A stretch of 64,000 nucleotides of DNA from Flexivirga endophytica (lineage in GTDB: Bacteria; Actinomycetota; Actinomycetes; Actinomycetales; Dermatophilaceae), in NCBI RefSeq assembly GCF_014640635.1, contig NZ_BMHI01000004.1:1-64000 (forward strand), read 5' to 3'. The notes beneath the pieces are model-generated. The model saw only the letters and a list, made by a program, of their open reading frames with translations. It made no database searches and had not been told where the DNA came from. Position numbers and translations under genes: made by a program. Position 1 is the first letter of the stretch. Each line of letters starts with the position of its first letter. This document shows, one piece after another, positions 35,697-45,253 of the stretch.

Positions 35697-36190
35697 GGCA
35701 CGGCATACGGATCGGCGTCGACGTGGGCAGTGTCCGCGTCGGCGTCGCCGTGTGCGACCCGGACGGCGTCCTCGCGACGCCGCTGCGGACACTGCGGCGG
35801 GCCGGCGACGAATCCGACATACAAGAAATAGCGCACCTCGCCGCCGACAGCGCCGCGATCGAGGTCGTGGTGGGCCTACCGCTGTCCCTGGACGGAGCCG
35901 AGCGGGCAGCGGCCGAAGTGGCCCGCGGATGGTCCAAAGCGCTGCGCCGGCGGGCTCCCGGTCTGGCCGTGCGCCTCGTCGACGAACGGATGACGACGGT
36001 CGACGCGCACCGTGCGATGCAGGCCAGTGGCCTTCATGAACGTGACCGGCGTGACGTGATCGATCAACAAGCAGCTGTGCTGATCCTGCAAGCCGCGCTT
36101 GACGCGGAGCGCATTTCCGGCCAACCTGCCGGAGAACTCGTCGGCGGACGCAAACCACGCCACTCGCACCGAGCCGACACGGAAAGGTGA
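35693..36190 (+). CDS. ruvX: Holliday junction resolvase-like YqgF/RuvX
   Basis: 165 aa. An RNase H-like fold starts IRIGVDVGSVRVGVAVCDPDG (catalytic Asp). VVVGLPLSLDG and LVDERMTTVDAHRAM follow, with the later conserved acids (DQQAAVLIL). The family acts as a pre-16S rRNA processing nuclease and is annotated as a Holliday junction resolvase. The start GTG overlaps the alaS stop. The alaS-ruvX-mltG-aroE order is conserved in actinobacteria. Confidence 0.92.
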   Translation: MRHGIRIGVDVGSVRVGVAVCDPDGVLATPLRTLRRAGDESDIQEIAHLAADSAAIEVVVGLPLSLDGAERAAAEVARGWSKALRRRAPGLAVRLVDERMTTVDAHRAMQASGLHERDRRDVIDQQAAVLILQAALDAERISGQPAGELVGGRKPRHSHRADTER

Positions 36191-36238
36191 CACTGAGTGC
36201 CGACCGAACCGAGGACCCGAGTGAGGATTGAGCGAGGT

Positions 36239-36294
36239 GCGGGGTCCCCGCGAAGTATCGGAGCGAGGTACGAGCGGAGAACTTCGTGGGGTGC
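36239..36294 (+). repeat. Intergenic inverted repeat, family A, copy 3
   Basis: Between ruvX and mltG. The left arm GGGGTCCCCGCGAAGTATCGG and right arm GAGAACTTCGTGGGGTG enclose a GAG-rich loop. Read as RNA in this orientation, CCCCGCGAAGT pairs with ACTTCGTGGGG over 11 positions, with one G-U. It is the best-preserved single copy in this orientation. Confidence 0.85.
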
Positions 36295-36330
36295 AGACCC
36301 GCAGGCGAGGGAAGAGGCGCGACAGAAGGT

Positions 36331-37704
36331 ATGAACACTCCTCCAGACGGGCCGTCGGGCCACGCACCGGGCCCACGTACCCGCCGCGAAGCACGAGACG
36401 CGGCGCGCCGTGCCGCCGCGACCGCTGATACGCGCGCGACCGGCCGCCAGCGCAGGCCCGCTTCCCGACCCGCGCCACCGCCCCCGACTGTTGCGGACGA
36501 CGACGAGACGAGGGAGTTCGTCGCCGCCTCGGTCGACGGTCCGCGAGCTGACGGCGAGCAGGAATGGACCGGCATCCACGACTGGCTGAGTGAGGACGAC
36601 GCCGAGGGTCGGCACGGCCACCACATCTCCTACGAGGAGCAGCAGCGCCACCGGCGTCGTCGGGCCGGGCGTTCGTGCCTGCTGTTGGTGGTGTTGATGC
36701 TCCTGGTGGTCGGCGGCGCCGGTTATGCGGCGAGCCGGGTCGGGCGGATCAGCCTGCCCGGCATGGAGGAGGGCAGCCCCGACTACGCCGGCAAGGGAAG
36801 CGGCTCGGTCACGATCGTCGTCAAGGAGGGCGATTCCGGCACCGCGATCGCCCAGAGCCTGCTCAAGGCCGGTGTGGTGAAGTCCACCGGCGCCTTCGTC
36901 CAGGCGGCGGGTGCCAGCCGTGACTTCGGCCGGATCCAGCCGGGTAGCTACACACTGCACCAGAAGATGAGTGCGCGCGCCGCGCTGGCGATGATGCTTG
37001 ACCCGAGCAGCTTCAAGAGCACCGGCATCACCATCCCCGAGGGCCTGTGGGCCGGCCAGATCTTCACGCTGCTGTCGAAACGGACCGGCGTGCCGGTGGC
37101 CGATTACCAGAAGGTGAGCGCGGCGTCGATCGGGCTGCCCGCGGCCGCGAAGGGCAACGTCGAGGGTTACCTGTTCCCGTCGACATACAACTTCGGCAAG
37201 GACGCGACCGCGCAACAGCAGTTGCGCGCGATGGTCACCGAATGGCACAAGAAGGTCGAGTCGCTGCACATCCCGCAGGACAAGCTGCACGACGTGATGG
37301 TGAAGGCGTCGCTGGTCGAGGCAGAGTCCCGCCTCGCGGCGGACGGCCCGAAGGTCGCGCGGGTCATCGAGAACCGCGTCGAGCAGGGTATGCCGCTCCA
37401 GCTGGACTCGACGATCCATTACGCCGAGAAGAAGCGCGGCACCATCACCACGACCGACGAGGAGCGCGCCAAGAAGGGCCCGTACAACTCCTATCTCAAC
37501 ACCGGGCTGCCGCCGACGCCGATCAACAGCCCTGGCCTCGCGGCGATCAAGTCGGCACTGAATCCGGCGAAGGGTGGCTGGCTCTACTTCGTCACCGTCG
37601 ACCCGGAGACCGGTGAGACCCTCTTCGCCGACACCTACCCCGAGCAACAGAAGAACGAGCAGGTGTTCCACGCGTGGTGCAAGAAGCATTCCGGCAAGTG
37701 CTGA
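36331..37704 (+). CDS. mltG: Endolytic murein transglycosylase MltG (YceG)
   Basis: 457 aa. The cytoplasmic N-terminus of about 110 residues is rich in R, A, P and D. One membrane segment follows (CLLLVVLMLLVVGGAGYAAS, about 113-132), then a LysM-like region (VKEGDSGTAIAQSLLKAGVV). The YceG domain has the catalytic Glu in VEAESRL (near 329), QLDSTIHYA and YLNTGLPPTPINSPG. It cuts nascent glycan strands and sets their length. The ATG at 36331 follows the family A repeat; Shine-Dalgarno is weak (GAAGG). The stop overlaps aroE by 7 nt. Confidence 0.93.
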   Translation: MNTPPDGPSGHAPGPRTRREARDAARRAAATADTRATGRQRRPASRPAPPPPTVADDDETREFVAASVDGPRADGEQEWTGIHDWLSEDDAEGRHGHHISYEEQQRHRRRRAGRSCLLLVVLMLLVVGGAGYAASRVGRISLPGMEEGSPDYAGKGSGSVTIVVKEGDSGTAIAQSLLKAGVVKSTGAFVQAAGASRDFGRIQPGSYTLHQKMSARAALAMMLDPSSFKSTGITIPEGLWAGQIFTLLSKRTGVPVADYQKVSAASIGLPAAAKGNVEGYLFPSTYNFGKDATAQQQLRAMVTEWHKKVESLHIPQDKLHDVMVKASLVEAESRLAADGPKVARVIENRVEQGMPLQLDSTIHYAEKKRGTITTTDEERAKKGPYNSYLNTGLPPTPINSPGLAAIKSALNPAKGGWLYFVTVDPETGETLFADTYPEQQKNEQVFHAWCKKHSGKC

Positions 37705-38558
37705 CCAGACATCGGGCAGCAGTCCTCGGCAAGCCGATCGCCCACTCGATGTCGCCGGTGTTGCATCGCGCGGCATACGAGGCGTTGGGTATGGCGGATT
37801 GGTCCTACGACCTGCGTGAGTGCGACGTCGCCGCGCTGCGTGAACTCGTGTCGGGCCTGGGCCCGACCTGGCGCGGACTGTCGCTGACCATGCCGCTGAA
37901 GGCGGAGGCGCTGCTGATCGCCGACACCTCCAGCGAGGTCGCGCGGCGGACCGGTGCGGTCAACACGCTCGTCCGGGACGGCAGGGCCTGGCACGGCGAC
38001 AACACCGACGTCGTGGGCATCCGGCAGGCGTTGTGCGACGCCGGAGTCATCGCCGGTGTGGTGCCGCAGGCCGTGGTGGTCGGTTCCGGGGCGACCGCGC
38101 GGTCGGCACTGGCCGCGCTGGCCGACCTCGGTGTGCCCGAAGTCGTCTTCGTCGTACGCAGCGACGTGCGTGCCTCGACCCTGGCCCAGGCACGTGACCA
38201 CGGTTTCCGAGTGGTGGCGCTGGGGGAGTCCGACGGTGCCGCCGCGCTGCTGGAGTCGCCGTTGGTGATCAGCGCCGTCCCCGCCGGTGCCGCCGACTCG
38301 CTCGCCGGCGCGGTGGCCGCGAGGGTTGCCGAGGGCGCCACCGGCTCGGCCGGTCAGGTGCTGCTCGACGTCGTGTATGCCGGCTGGCCGACCGCACTGG
38401 CTGCGACAGCCGCGGCATACGGTGCCCGCGTCGTGCCCGGGATCGAGATGCTGATCCATCAGGGCGCCGCACAGTTCGAGCTGATGACCGGCAGTCCGGC
38501 ACCGCTGGAGGTCATGCAGCGCGCCGGCCGCGCGGCGAGCGGGCTGGGCGCGAGCTGA
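37698..38558 (+). CDS. aroE: Shikimate dehydrogenase
   Basis: 286 aa. GKPIAHSMSPVLHRAAYEALG is the shikimate-binding segment. LTMPLKAEAL carries the catalytic Lys, and NTLVRDGRAWHGDNTDVVG the conserved Asn/Asp. The NADP fold has VVGSGATARSALAALADLG. The family usually reads GAGGAxRA; here Gly-Ser-Gly-Ala-Thr-Ala-Arg is seen, as in other actinobacterial paralogues. GTG 37698 overlaps the mltG end. Confidence 0.9.
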   Translation: MLTRHRAAVLGKPIAHSMSPVLHRAAYEALGMADWSYDLRECDVAALRELVSGLGPTWRGLSLTMPLKAEALLIADTSSEVARRTGAVNTLVRDGRAWHGDNTDVVGIRQALCDAGVIAGVVPQAVVVGSGATARSALAALADLGVPEVVFVVRSDVRASTLAQARDHGFRVVALGESDGAAALLESPLVISAVPAGAADSLAGAVAARVAEGATGSAGQVLLDVVYAGWPTALAATAAAYGARVVPGIEMLIHQGAAQFELMTGSPAPLEVMQRAGRAASGLGAS

Positions 38559-38622
38559 GTCACCGCGTCCGGCATACGGCGGCGGCATACGGGCCCTTGC
38601 TGCCACATGAAAAGATCAGCCC

Positions 38623-39837
38623 ATGCTTCGTTGGTTGACTGCAGGTGAATCCCACGGGCCCGAGCTCACCGCCGTGATCGACGGCCTTCCCGCCGGTGTC
38701 ACCATCAGCGCGAACGACCTCGCGGACGCGCTCGCCCGGCGCCGCCTCGGTTACGGGCGGGGCGCCCGGATGAAGTTCGAGCAGGACGAGGTGTCGTTGA
38801 CCGGCGGCGTCCGGCACGGCAGCACGCTCGGCTCACCGATCGCGATCACCATCGCCAACACCGAGTGGCCCAAGTGGCAGGTGGTGATGAGCCCGGAGCC
38901 CATCGACCCCGACGCGCTCGCGGCCGCCGCCGACGTCGGCGCATCCGGCGAACTGGCCCGCAACCGGCCGTTGACCAGGCCGCGGCCGGGCCACGCCGAT
39001 CTGGTCGGCATGCAGAAGTACGGCTTCGACGAGGCCCGCCCGGTGCTCGAGCGCGCGTCCGCACGGGAGACCGCGGCGCGGGTGGCGCTCGGACGTGTCG
39101 CCGCGGCGTTCCTGGAGCAGGCACTGGGCATCCGGCTGGTGTCTCACACGGTCGCCATCGGCGGCGAGGGGACGACTGACGACGCGCCGTTGCCCGCGCC
39201 CGACGACGTCGCCGCGCTCGATGCCGACCCGGTGCGCTCCCTCGACGCGGACGCATCCGGTCGGATGGTCGCGGCCATCGACGCGGCCAAGAAGGACGGC
39301 GACACGCTCGGCGGCGTCGTGGAGGTGCTCGCGTATGGCGTGCCACCTGGCCTCGGCTCGCACGTGCACGGCGACCGCCGGCTCGACGCACAGCTGGCCG
39401 GCGCGCTGATGGGCATCCAGGCGATCAAGGGCGTCGAGGTCGGTGACGGTTTCCGCACCGCGGCCCGGCGCGGCTCGGCCGCGCACGACGAGATCGTCCG
39501 CGAGGACGGTCGCATCCGCCGCGAGACCAACCGCGCCGGCGGCACCGAGGGCGGTATGTCGACGGGGGAGGTGCTGCGCGTGCGTGCGGCCATGAAGCCG
39601 ATCTCGACCGTGCCGCGGGCCCTGAAGACCGTGGACGTCGCCTCCGGTGACGACGCCACCGCCATCCACCAGCGTTCGGACGTCTGCGCGGTGCCCGCTG
39701 CAGGCGTCGTTGCCGAGGCGATGGTGGCGCTGGTGCTCGCCAAGGAAGTGCTGGAGAAGTTCGGCGGGGACAGCGTGCCCGAGGTGGCGCGCAACCACGA
39801 CGCGTATCTGGCTGCGATCCCGGAGTTGCTCAAGTGA
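38623..39837 (+). CDS. aroC: Chorismate synthase
   Basis: 404 aa. [20 protein letters not shown] at the N-terminus, [55 protein letters not shown] and the late [14 protein letters not shown] are the chorismate synthase signatures that bind reduced FMN and EPSP. ATG 38623 has no Shine-Dalgarno; AAAGAT lies 6 nt upstream and may be a weak leaderless -10. It overlaps aroK by 4 nt. Confidence 0.96.
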   Translation: MLRWLTAGESHGPELTAVIDGLPAGVTISANDLADALARRRLGYGRGARMKFEQDEVSLTGGVRHGSTLGSPIAITIANTEWPKWQVVMSPEPIDPDALAAAADVGASGELARNRPLTRPRPGHADLVGMQKYGFDEARPVLERASARETAARVALGRVAAAFLEQALGIRLVSHTVAIGGEGTTDDAPLPAPDDVAALDADPVRSLDADASGRMVAAIDAAKKDGDTLGGVVEVLAYGVPPGLGSHVHGDRRLDAQLAGALMGIQAIKGVEVGDGFRTAARRGSAAHDEIVREDGRIRRETNRAGGTEGGMSTGEVLRVRAAMKPISTVPRALKTVDVASGDDATAIHQRSDVCAVPAAGVVAEAMVALVLAKEVLEKFGGDSVPEVARNHDAYLAAIPELLK

Positions 39838-40340
39838 CGCGTCCTGTAGTTGTCCTCATCGGTCCTCCCGGCGCCGGCAAGACCACCGTCGGCCGGCTCG
39901 TCGCCGCCGAGTTGGGTATGCCGTTCACCGACACCGACGAGCTCATCGAGACCGAGCAGCAGATGTCCATCTCGGACATCTTCGTCGAGCGCGGTGAAGC
40001 CCACTTCCGGCAGTTGGAGGCGGACGCGGTCGCCCGAGCTGTCACGACAGGTGGGGTCGTAGCCGTTGGTGGCGGGGCACCGATGACGCCGGCGACGGCA
40101 GAACTCCTCGAGTCGATGCCGGTGGTCTTCCTGAGCGTCACCATCGCCGACGCAGCCGGACGGGTCGGTTTCTCCTCGGCTCGGCCACTGCTGTCAGTCA
40201 ATCCGCGGGCGACCTGGACGCGCCTAATGGGGGACCGGCGCCCGACATACGAGCGACTGGCTACCTGGGTCGTCGAGACGGACGGCAGGAGCGCCGAAGA
40301 GGTCGTTGGCGACGTCGTCGCTGAGGTCCGTGGATCATGA
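39834..40340 (+). CDS. aroK: Shikimate kinase
   Basis: 168 aa. The P-loop is GPPGAGKTT (10-18), the shikimate-binding residues are in FTDTDELIE and GEAHFRQLE (Arg), and VAVGGGAPM is the Gly triplet. The GTG start overlaps aroC, and the end overlaps aroB (ATGA). All residues of an active enzyme appear present. Confidence 0.95.
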   Translation: MTRPVVVLIGPPGAGKTTVGRLVAAELGMPFTDTDELIETEQQMSISDIFVERGEAHFRQLEADAVARAVTTGGVVAVGGGAPMTPATAELLESMPVVFLSVTIADAAGRVGFSSARPLLSVNPRATWTRLMGDRRPTYERLATWVVETDGRSAEEVVGDVVAEVRGS

Positions 40341-41422
40341 GTGATACCAAGGTGATCCGCGTCGGTGACGACTATGACGTGATCATCGGCAATGGCGTGC
40401 TGGACCAGGTCGTCCCCGGGGTCCCTGCCGGTGCGCAGCGGGTGCTGATCGTGCACGCGCCGGTCATGGCCGATGCTGCGGCGACCATCGCCGGCGCCGC
40501 GACGGCCGCGGGTCTGGAGCCGTTCGTCGAGGAGTTGCCGGACGCCGAGGCGGCCAAGACGGTCGACGTGGCGACCCGGTTGTGGTCGGTGCTGGCCGAG
40601 GCCGGATTCACCCGCACCGACGCGGTGATCGCGCTCGGCGGCGGCGCCACCACCGATCTCGGCGGCTTCGTCGCCGCCACCTGGCTGCGCGGAGTGCCGG
40701 TCGTGCAGGTTCCGTCCACCGTGCTCGGCATGGTGGATGCGGCGGTCGGTGGCAAGACCGGCATCAACATCCCCGAGGGCAAGAACCTCGTCGGTTCGTT
40801 CCATCCGCCCGCCGCAGTGATCTGCGACCTCGACCTGTTGCGGACCCTGCCGCGCGACGACCTGGTGGCCGGACTCGGCGAGGTCGTCAAGTGTGGGTTC
40901 ATCGCCGACCCAAGGATCCTGGAGCTCGCAGCGGATCCCGTTGCCGCCACTGATGTTTCGGGTGCGGTGCTGCCCGAGCTGGTTGCCCGCGCGGTGCAGG
41001 TCAAGGCCGATGTGGTGTCCACCGATCTGCGTGAAGCCGGGCTTCGCGAGATCCTGAACTACGGGCACACCTTCGCGCACGCCGTCGAGCAGGTCTCCGG
41101 CTTCAGCTGGCGGCACGGCGACGCTGTGGCGGTCGGGATGGTCTATGTCGCCGAGGTGGCCCGCAGGGCCGGACTGATCGACGACGCGCTGGTCGACCGG
41201 CACCGGAAAGCGTTGCAACTGTTGGGACTGCCCACGTCATACCCGGTGGATGGCGATGTCGACGAGCGGTGGACGGCACTGCGCGTGGCCATGGGACGGG
41301 ACAAGAAGACCCGCGGCTCGACATTGCGCTTCGTCGCGCTGACCGAGGTCGCCGCGCCCACCCGGCTCAGCGGGCCCGACGAGACGATGCTGCGCGAGGC
41401 GTTCGACGCCGTGCGCTCCTGA
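40337..41422 (+). CDS. aroB: 3-dehydroquinate synthase
   Basis: 361 aa. The NAD-binding GGGATTDLGGFVAATWLRGV is followed by PSTVLGMVDAAVGGKTGIN and GLGEVVKCGFI, with the zinc ligands including LNYGHTFAHAVEQ and RHGDAVAVGM. It converts DAHP to 3-dehydroquinate. The dehydratase gene (aroQ/aroD) that often follows aroB in actinobacteria is not here; a gene on the opposite strand follows instead. Confidence 0.96.
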   Translation: MSDTKVIRVGDDYDVIIGNGVLDQVVPGVPAGAQRVLIVHAPVMADAAATIAGAATAAGLEPFVEELPDAEAAKTVDVATRLWSVLAEAGFTRTDAVIALGGGATTDLGGFVAATWLRGVPVVQVPSTVLGMVDAAVGGKTGINIPEGKNLVGSFHPPAAVICDLDLLRTLPRDDLVAGLGEVVKCGFIADPRILELAADPVAATDVSGAVLPELVARAVQVKADVVSTDLREAGLREILNYGHTFAHAVEQVSGFSWRHGDAVAVGMVYVAEVARRAGLIDDALVDRHRKALQLLGLPTSYPVDGDVDERWTALRVAMGRDKKTRGSTLRFVALTEVAAPTRLSGPDETMLREAFDAVRS

Positions 41423-41437
41423 GCACCACGCAGCACC

Positions 41438-42475
41438 TCATGTGGCGGTCTGCCGCCGGCGGACCAGCGACCGGCCGCTCAACTCACTGGTCGCCCACTC
41501 CAACGGACCCTTGCCGATGGTGCGTGCCCACAACCAGCTCAGCAACAGGCACGCCCCGACGAAGACCACCGCAGGCTGCCAGCCGAAGGGCAGCCACGAC
41601 GGCGGATGCTGGACGAGCACCTTGAGCAGCACGAACTGCAGGGCGTAGGCCGACAGCGCCACCGTGCCGATCAGCGCCGCCGGCCGGAGCGCAACGCGTG
41701 ACACCTTGCCGACGGCGGCGGGGGCGCCTGCCGCCATACAGACGACGGCGAAGACGATGGCGCACAACGCCAGGTCGTGGGTGCTGTCGACCCACCGGCC
41801 GGGATCCGTCGACAGGTGCAGCGCCTTGCCGGCCAGCCAGCCGATCGCTGCGGCCACGCCGACCGCGAGAGTCAGATGCAGGGTGTGGCGGTGGGTGTGC
41901 CCGACCCGGCCGACGACGACGCCGAGCAGGAAGAGCGGAAGCAGGCCGGTCAACCGATAGTGGGAATCGCTGAGCACATAGACGTGCAGCCAGTGCCAGG
42001 GTGCGTGCCAGTCGGCGTTGTCCGGCTCCGTCCCCGGCAGGGTGTTGGCCAGCGCCAACAGCCAGGTCAGCACGGCCAGCGGGATCAGGTGCCGCGGGCG
42101 GAGGAACATCACGAACGCGCCGACGAGTGCGGTCAGCCCGAGTGGCTGCAGCACGACGGCGATCCAGGTGTCGAACTTCACCAGCAACTCGCCGATCACG
42201 ATCAACAGCACTGCGCGCACCGCGAAGTGCGCGATGGTCGGCCAGCGCTCCTGGTGTCGGGCGACGATGTCCCGCGCGACGAGTCCGGCCGAGACTCCCA
42301 TCACCAGCGCGAACAGCGGTGACGCCAGGTCGTTGATCTCGCCGACGAGCCGATTCAGCGGACCGGGTGCGACGAACCAGGGATGAGCGTGGGCGATGAC
42401 CATCGCGACGATGGCCAGACCGCGGGCGGCGTCCAGACCGAGGTCGCGACGCGGGGGAACGCGGTCAGTGGTCAC
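41438..42475 (-). CDS. Multi-pass membrane acyltransferase, DUF418/HGSNAT-like
   Basis: 345 aa, about ten hydrophobic segments. The N-terminus DAARGLAIVAMVIAHAHPWFV has the Arg-Gly-(I/L)-A-I signature and a conserved His, typical of heparan-alpha-glucosaminide N-acetyltransferase-like/DUF418 proteins. GTG 42475 is chosen because the sequence further upstream overlaps the divergent macrodomain gene antisense; CATACT lies 8 nt before it. It probably transfers acyl groups to a cell-envelope glycan. The substrate is unknown. Confidence 0.72.
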   Translation of the reverse strand: MTTDRVPPRRDLGLDAARGLAIVAMVIAHAHPWFVAPGPLNRLVGEINDLASPLFALVMGVSAGLVARDIVARHQERWPTIAHFAVRAVLLIVIGELLVKFDTWIAVVLQPLGLTALVGAFVMFLRPRHLIPLAVLTWLLALANTLPGTEPDNADWHAPWHWLHVYVLSDSHYRLTGLLPLFLLGVVVGRVGHTHRHTLHLTLAVGVAAAIGWLAGKALHLSTDPGRWVDSTHDLALCAIVFAVVCMAAGAPAAVGKVSRVALRPAALIGTVALSAYALQFVLLKVLVQHPPSWLPFGWQPAVVFVGACLLLSWLWARTIGKGPLEWATSELSGRSLVRRRQTAT

Positions 42476-42535
42476 GAGCAGCGAGTATGTCGCATCAGGG
42501 CGCCTCGGGGACGCCATACGCATCGACGGTCGGCG

Positions 42536-42541
42536 TAGCGT
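42536..42541 (+). promoter_or_regulatory. -10 element of leaderless macrodomain promoter
   Basis: TAGCGT is followed by 7 nt and the ATG of the macrodomain gene. No ribosome binding site is present. Confidence 0.5.
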
Positions 42542-42548
42542 GACGCGC

Positions 42549-43061
42549 ATGCAGGTACATGCCGAACGTGCCGACATCACCAAGGTGCAGGTGGACGCCG
42601 TTGTCAACGCTGCGAATTCGTCCCTGATGGGCGGCGGTGGCGTCGACGGAGCGATCCATCGGGCAGGAGGGTCGGACATCCTGGCCGAATGCCGGGTGTT
42701 GCGTGACGAGCGTTATCCGGACGGTCTGCCGACCGGTCAGGCGGTGGCAACGACCGCCGGGCGACTGCCCGCACGATGGGTGATCCACACGGTCGGCCCG
42801 GTCTTCTCGAACACCGAGGACCGGTCCGCGTTGCTGGCGAGTTGCTACCGGGAGTCACTGCGGGTCGCCGACGAACTCGGCGCTGCGACGATCGCCTTCC
42901 CGGCGGTCTCGGCGGGCATCTACGGCTGGCCGATGGACTCCGCCGCACGGATCGCGGTCGACACCGTGCGCAGCAGCGGCACCGCCGTCCGAGAAGTGAC
43001 GTTCGCGCTGTTCTCGGCGGATGCGCTCGCGGCGTTCGAGAGCGCGCTGGCGGGCGCGTGA
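42549..43061 (+). CDS. Macrodomain protein, O-acetyl-ADP-ribose deacetylase-like
   Basis: 170 aa single macrodomain. VVNAANSSLMGGGGVDGAIHRAGG is the ADP-ribose binding signature of the YmdB/MacroD group, including the catalytic Asn and Asp. IHTVGPVF and FPAVSAGIYGWP are the other ligand loops. It probably removes ADP-ribose or acetyl groups. An in-frame start at 42396 lies inside the divergent acyltransferase gene and is rejected. Confidence 0.9.
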   Translation: MQVHAERADITKVQVDAVVNAANSSLMGGGGVDGAIHRAGGSDILAECRVLRDERYPDGLPTGQAVATTAGRLPARWVIHTVGPVFSNTEDRSALLASCYRESLRVADELGAATIAFPAVSAGIYGWPMDSAARIAVDTVRSSGTAVREVTFALFSADALAAFESALAGA

Positions 43062-43084
43062 ACGGTCCGGGTCGGACAAACCGC

Positions 43085-43213
43085 TAGACTTGTGACCTCC
43101 CGCCACCTTCCGCGGCTGCCCCACGCCCTGACACAGGCAGCCCACGACGTGGCGGCGCGTCATACGTCCCGAGCGCCGACGGCGTCCGTAGATCCGAAAG
43201 AGAAGAGCGAAAC
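43085..43213 (+). promoter_or_regulatory. efp promoter and leader
   Basis: TAGACT (43085-43090) is a good -10 and gives a 5' leader of about 115 nt before GTG 43214. AAAGAGAAGAG near 43197-43208 is a purine-rich Shine-Dalgarno region. No -35 or riboswitch is recognised. Confidence 0.45.
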
Positions 43214-43774
43214 GTGGCATCCACCAACGACCTGAAGAACGGCCTGGTCCTCAAGATCGACAACCAGCTGTGGTCCGTGGTCGAGTTCCAGCACGTCAAG
43301 CCCGGCAAGGGCCCGGCGTTCGTGCGCACCAAGCTGAAGAACGTCCTGTCCGGCAAGACCGTCGACAAGACCTTCAACGCCGGCGTCAAGGTGGAGACCG
43401 CCAACGTCGACCGTTCCGACATGCAGTACCTCTACAACGACGGCACCGACTACATCTTCATGGACACCAAGACCTACGACCAGCTGCCGATCGCCGCTGA
43501 CACCGTGGGCAAGGCCGCCGACTACCTGCTGGAGAACCAGGAGGCCATCGTCGCGCAGCACGACGGCACCGTCCTGTATGTCGAGCTGCCCGCCTCGGTC
43601 GTCCTCGAGATCAGCCACACCGAGCCCGGATTGCAGGGTGACCGCTCCTCCGGTGGCACCAAGCCGGCGACGCTGGAGACCGGCGCCGAGATCCAGGTGC
43701 CGCTCTTCCTCGAGCAGGGCACCAAGGTCAAGGTCGACACCCGCGATGGTTCCTACCTGGGCCGCGTCAGCTGA
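43214..43774 (+). CDS. efp: Elongation factor P
   Basis: 186 aa, normal length. Domain I is the KOW-like N-terminus ([38 protein letters not shown]), whose KPGKG loop carries the Lys that rescues stalled polyproline synthesis. Domains II and III are OB folds ending with [15 protein letters not shown]. The GTG start is followed closely by nusB (2-nt gap). Confidence 0.97.
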   Translation: MASTNDLKNGLVLKIDNQLWSVVEFQHVKPGKGPAFVRTKLKNVLSGKTVDKTFNAGVKVETANVDRSDMQYLYNDGTDYIFMDTKTYDQLPIAADTVGKAADYLLENQEAIVAQHDGTVLYVELPASVVLEISHTEPGLQGDRSSGGTKPATLETGAEIQVPLFLEQGTKVKVDTRDGSYLGRVS

Positions 43775-43776
43775 CG

Positions 43777-44223
43777 ATGCCGCAGACGCCGGACACCTCC
43801 GCCCGCCGAGGCTCGCGCAGCAAGGCGCGCAAGAAGGCGCTCGACCTGCTCTTCGAGGCCGAGCAGCGTGGCGTCAACGCCCGTGACCTGGTCGACCAGC
43901 GGGTCGATGTGCCGACCACGCAGACACCGCTGCCGGACTACACCGTGCAGATCGTGCGCGGCGTCGTCGATCACTGGGCCGCCATCAACGAGGCGTTGCT
44001 GACGTACAGCTCCAGCGACTGGCCGCCGGAGCGCATGCCCGCCGTCGACCGGTCGCTGCTGCGTGCCGCGACCTGGGAGCTGGTGTGGGCCGAAGGCGTC
44101 GATGCGCCGGTCGTCATCTCCGAGGCGGTCAAGCTCGCTCAAGAGCTGTCGACCGACAGCTCCCCGAAGTTCGTCAACGGACTGCTCGGCAAGATCGCGG
44201 CCGTCAAGCACTCGCTCGCCTGA
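43777..44223 (+). CDS. nusB: Transcription antitermination factor NusB
   Basis: 148 aa. RSKARKKALDLLFEAEQRG is the N-terminal RNA-binding helix, DRSLLRAATWEL the central helix and PVVISEAVKLAQELSTDSSPKFVNGLLGKIA the C-terminal signature. It binds boxA with NusE during rRNA transcription. efp-nusB pairing is conserved. Confidence 0.96.
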   Translation: MPQTPDTSARRGSRSKARKKALDLLFEAEQRGVNARDLVDQRVDVPTTQTPLPDYTVQIVRGVVDHWAAINEALLTYSSSDWPPERMPAVDRSLLRAATWELVWAEGVDAPVVISEAVKLAQELSTDSSPKFVNGLLGKIAAVKHSLA

Positions 44224-44259
44224 CGGATCCGACGGCGCCCGTCGCGAGTCGGAACCTGT

Positions 44260-45066
44260 ATGACGAAAGCCGCACCGGACGCAGCCGCGACCGAGGTCGG
44301 GGCCTGCGCCGGGTCTCCATTCGACCGCCCATCACGCACCGCGCGATGGGCGGTCGTCGACGTGTTGCGCGGGATCGCGATCATCGCGGTGGTGGCGTTC
44401 CACCTGACCTGGGACCTGGGCGACCTCGGATTCATCTCCTGGCGGATCAGCGCCCACTGGTCGGGCAAGGTCATCGCGCACGCCATCGCCGGGTCGTTCC
44501 TGTTGCTGGTCGGGCTGTCGCTGGTGCTGGCGCATCGGCGGGGGATCCGCTGGGCATCGTTCTGGCGGCGGGAGGTGCAGCTGGTCGCACTCGCGCTGGT
44601 CATCACCGGATTCAGCGCGATCTTCGAGCCCGGTGAGCTGGTCACGTTCGGGATCCTGCACGCCATCGCGCTCGTCTCGCTGGTCGGGTTGCCGGTGGTG
44701 CAGGCCCCGCGCATCGTGCCCTGGGCGCTCGCGGTCGTCGCCCTCGTCCTGCCGTGGATCGTGCACCTGCCGGGACGGTCGCCGTGGGTGTCGTGGACCG
44801 GACTCGCCGACGGGACCGAGCCGTCGCTGGACTGGCAGCCGATGCTGCCGTGGATCGCGTTGACCTTCGGGGGTGTCGGCCTGATGCGGTGGCTGCTGGA
44901 TACCGGCGAGGAAGCGACGACAGTAGCCAGATTGCGGGCGTGGCGTCCGACTGCGACGCCGGTGCGGTGGGTCGGCGTGCTCGGGCGCCATACGCTCGCG
45001 ATCTATGTGGTCCACCAGCCGGTTCTGTATGGCGCCCTCTGGCTCCTCGCCCAGCCGCACCCCTGA
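44260..45066 (+). CDS. DUF1624/HGSNAT-like membrane acyltransferase
   Basis: 268 aa, about seven hydrophobic segments. VVDVLRGIAIIAVVAFHLTWDLGDLGF has the Asp-x-x-Arg-Gly and His of the heparan-alpha-glucosaminide N-acetyltransferase catalytic domain, and HTLAIYVVHQPVLYGALWLL is the typical C-terminal helix. It is a second member of this fold within 3 kb, but is not closely similar to the protein at 41438. The ATG lacks an obvious Shine-Dalgarno and lies 36 nt after nusB. Confidence 0.78.
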   Translation: MTKAAPDAAATEVGACAGSPFDRPSRTARWAVVDVLRGIAIIAVVAFHLTWDLGDLGFISWRISAHWSGKVIAHAIAGSFLLLVGLSLVLAHRRGIRWASFWRREVQLVALALVITGFSAIFEPGELVTFGILHAIALVSLVGLPVVQAPRIVPWALAVVALVLPWIVHLPGRSPWVSWTGLADGTEPSLDWQPMLPWIALTFGGVGLMRWLLDTGEEATTVARLRAWRPTATPVRWVGVLGRHTLAIYVVHQPVLYGALWLLAQPHP

Positions 45067-45082
45067 CCACCCCCTCTCCTTA

Positions 45083-45176
45083 GCCGACAGGACAGGCGAT
45101 GACCGAAAGGACAGGGGATTTGGGGCATTTCGACCCGGTTTCGCCTGTCCTCTCGGCAATCGGGTGTCCTCTCGGT
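45083..45176. repeat. Four-arm palindromic element, family B, copy 2
   Basis: Arms in the order F-F-R-R: GCCGACAGGACAGGCGA (45083), ACCGAAAGGACAGG (45102), TCGCCTGTCCTCTCGGC (45141) and GTGTCCTCTCGGT (45164). The first and third pair over 17 positions with one mismatch, and the second and fourth over 12. It lies between the acyltransferase gene and the pyr operon and may insulate pyrR from upstream transcription. Confidence 0.82.
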
Positions 45177-45253
45177 AATGGGGTGGCGGGGCGGGCAGCG
45201 ACATGAGTGAGGACCGGTGCGTGGACGTGGTGCGGACCACATCGGCGTGAGCG

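Noticed and set aside
43092-43234. Possible 46-codon upstream ORF ending inside the efp start region
   Set aside because: GTG lies 1 nt after the -10 hexamer, so it is not on the mRNA in a usable context. The peptide is Arg/Pro-rich with no conserved look.
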